In this document: piece after piece, positions 63,360 to 64,000 of the stretch
How positions within the stretch are numbered: the stretch's first letter is position 1
Layout: every line of letters starts with the position of its first letter
NCBI GenBank assembly: GCA_030710605.1
Contig: CP092882.1
Location: forward strand, 2,437,319-2,501,318
DNA length: 64,000 nucleotides
Reading direction: 5' to 3'
Source: Cordylochernes scorpioides
Lineage: Eukaryota > Arthropoda > Arachnida > Pseudoscorpiones > Chernetidae
Translations under genes and position numbers: made by a program
Notes under the pieces: model-generated
Databases searched by the model: none
What the model was told of the DNA's origin: nothing
What the model saw: the letters and a program-made list of their open reading frames with translations, nothing else

Positions 63360-63725
63360 AGATTTTGCCGCGAAGAACTCTCCCGGCAAACCTAGGCGCC
63401 ATCTATTGACCGTCACTGCAAACTAGCCGGCTCAGGTCGGTGACAAAGCCACGACACCAGCTTTGGAAAACCGAGGATTTTCCCTAGCCATTCTACCAGC
63501 TAAACACCTCTTTGCAAGATCGTAAATATTTCATTTGCTCCCTTGTGGATCTCATGGAATAAAGACCGGCCTATACTGACAAGGGCCATTAGCCCGAAAC
63601 CACGGTCTCTAGGTGGACACTTCTCAGTTTGTCAAAGCTGGTGTTGTGGCTTTGTCACCGACCCGAGGCCGCTAGAGCAATATATGGCGCTTAGTTTTAG
63701 GGTATATTTTTCAGAGAGGGGCGAC
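63360..63725. repeat. Large fold-back with AGATGGCGC arms and P3 hammerhead centre
   Basis: The arm AGGCGCCATCTATTGACCGT CACTGC ... AAGCCACGACACCAGCTTTG (63396-63468) pairs with CAAAGCTGGTGTTGTGGCTT TGTCACCGAC ... ATATGGCGCTTAG (63631-63694). The hammerhead-like unit lies just inside the right arm. Confidence 0.75.
63570..63613 (+). ncRNA. Hammerhead motif, P3 type, one core change
   Basis: Stem I CCTATA; core CTGACAA; stem II GGGC-CATTA-GCCC (four perfect pairs); GAAA; ACC-AC-GGT stem III; C at the cleavage site; stem I partner TCTAGG (five of six pairs). Everything fits the canonical copies except core G8, here A, which should disable it. Confidence 0.5.
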
Positions 63726-63799
63726 CTTTATATAAATATATATTATTATAATTTTATATATAAAATTAAATATAAAGTGCAGTTTTTCTTTACCAAATT

Positions 63800-63895
63800 A
63801 AGGAAGCTTTCTTCTGTCCTTACTGCGATGGAAATATTAGGAAGGCTCATCATTGGTGAACCCTCCCAGCGGTTTCGCCTCTATAAACTTCCTTC
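63800..63895. repeat. FB-A remnant
   Basis: CTGTCCTTACTGCGATGGAA, AAGGCTCATCATTGGTGAAC, CCTCCCAGCGGTTTCGCC. The distal arm is absent; the sequence runs to the window end without another feature. Confidence 0.65.
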
Positions 63896-64000
63896 TACAC
63901 TCTCATTATGTTTCTCTCTTAATTATTCTCATAAAGAATTTATAAAGACCGAAACAAACGAGGAATGGTGCCAAAATATGACAATATAAATACAAATTTA

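Overview
This is AT-rich eukaryotic nuclear DNA with no bacterial-style gene organisation. The layout suggests intergenic or intronic DNA of an invertebrate, most likely an arthropod. The clues are several mariner/Tc1-type transposons with TA target duplications, a Helitron-type endonuclease fragment, tRNA-derived SINE heads, satellites and dozens of fold-back elements. The species cannot be fixed from this sequence, and all comparisons were made by eye.

Host genes: no complete host gene is visible. The best host candidate is a possible 51-codon terminal exon at 10581-10736, too short to stand out as an open frame. All recognisable proteins belong to mobile elements: a Tc1-like element (3382-4850) with an unbroken 343-residue transposase whose first catalytic Asp is Glu; a mariner (8514-9838) broken only near its C terminus; an unusual mariner relative with DD41D spacing and four lesions (16080-17377); a mariner with near-perfect ends but a shattered frame (20376-21667); and a Helitron/Helentron-like endonuclease fragment (about 12077-13560).

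Repeats fill much of the rest. They include a large fold-back family (here FB-A, about 19 pieces), smaller fold-back families (F1, F2, P3, FB-M, MITE-3), a TA-flanked MITE of about 200 bp (MITE-7, nine copies), a 57-bp satellite of about 57 units at 37312-40580, a 73-bp satellite at 50007-51236 inside a broken 92-bp repeat, and an old degenerate repeat of about 65 bp at 29945-30425.

The most notable signal is in the centres of the fold-back elements. Several carry what reads as a type I hammerhead ribozyme: a short stem I, CTGATGA or CTGACGA, a stem II hairpin, GAAA, a very short self-complementary stem III, a U-H cleavage dinucleotide, and the other half of stem I. Three copies have the exact consensus CTGATGA core (22459-22501 minus, 24031-24073 plus, 33800-33843 plus). 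Other families carry diverged versions, one with a paired C3-to-U and G8-to-A change and compensatory changes in stem I. Hammerheads with tiny stem III are known from terminal repeats of Penelope-like elements and from small retrozymes, so many fold-backs here may be inverted Penelope-type terminal repeats or retrozyme relatives. No Penelope reverse transcriptase is present, so the driving element must lie elsewhere. A 9-mer, AGATGGCGC, occurs about 21 times across otherwise different families.

Region by region: 1-3.3 kb fold-back remnants; 3.4-4.9 kb Tc1; 5-8 kb mostly featureless; 8.3-9.9 kb mariner in a duplicated site; 10.6-13.8 kb possible exon, Helitron-like piece, fold-back; 14.3-18.9 kb DD41D element, MITEs, fold-backs, SINE; 20-25 kb mariner, ribozyme fold-backs, MITE-7; 25.2-27.1 kb GC-richer low-repeat island; 27.6-36.5 kb large palindromes and ribozyme fold-backs; 37-40.6 kb satellite; 41-49.7 kb scattered remnants; 49.7-51.5 kb satellites; 52-64 kb SINE, fold-backs and MITEs.
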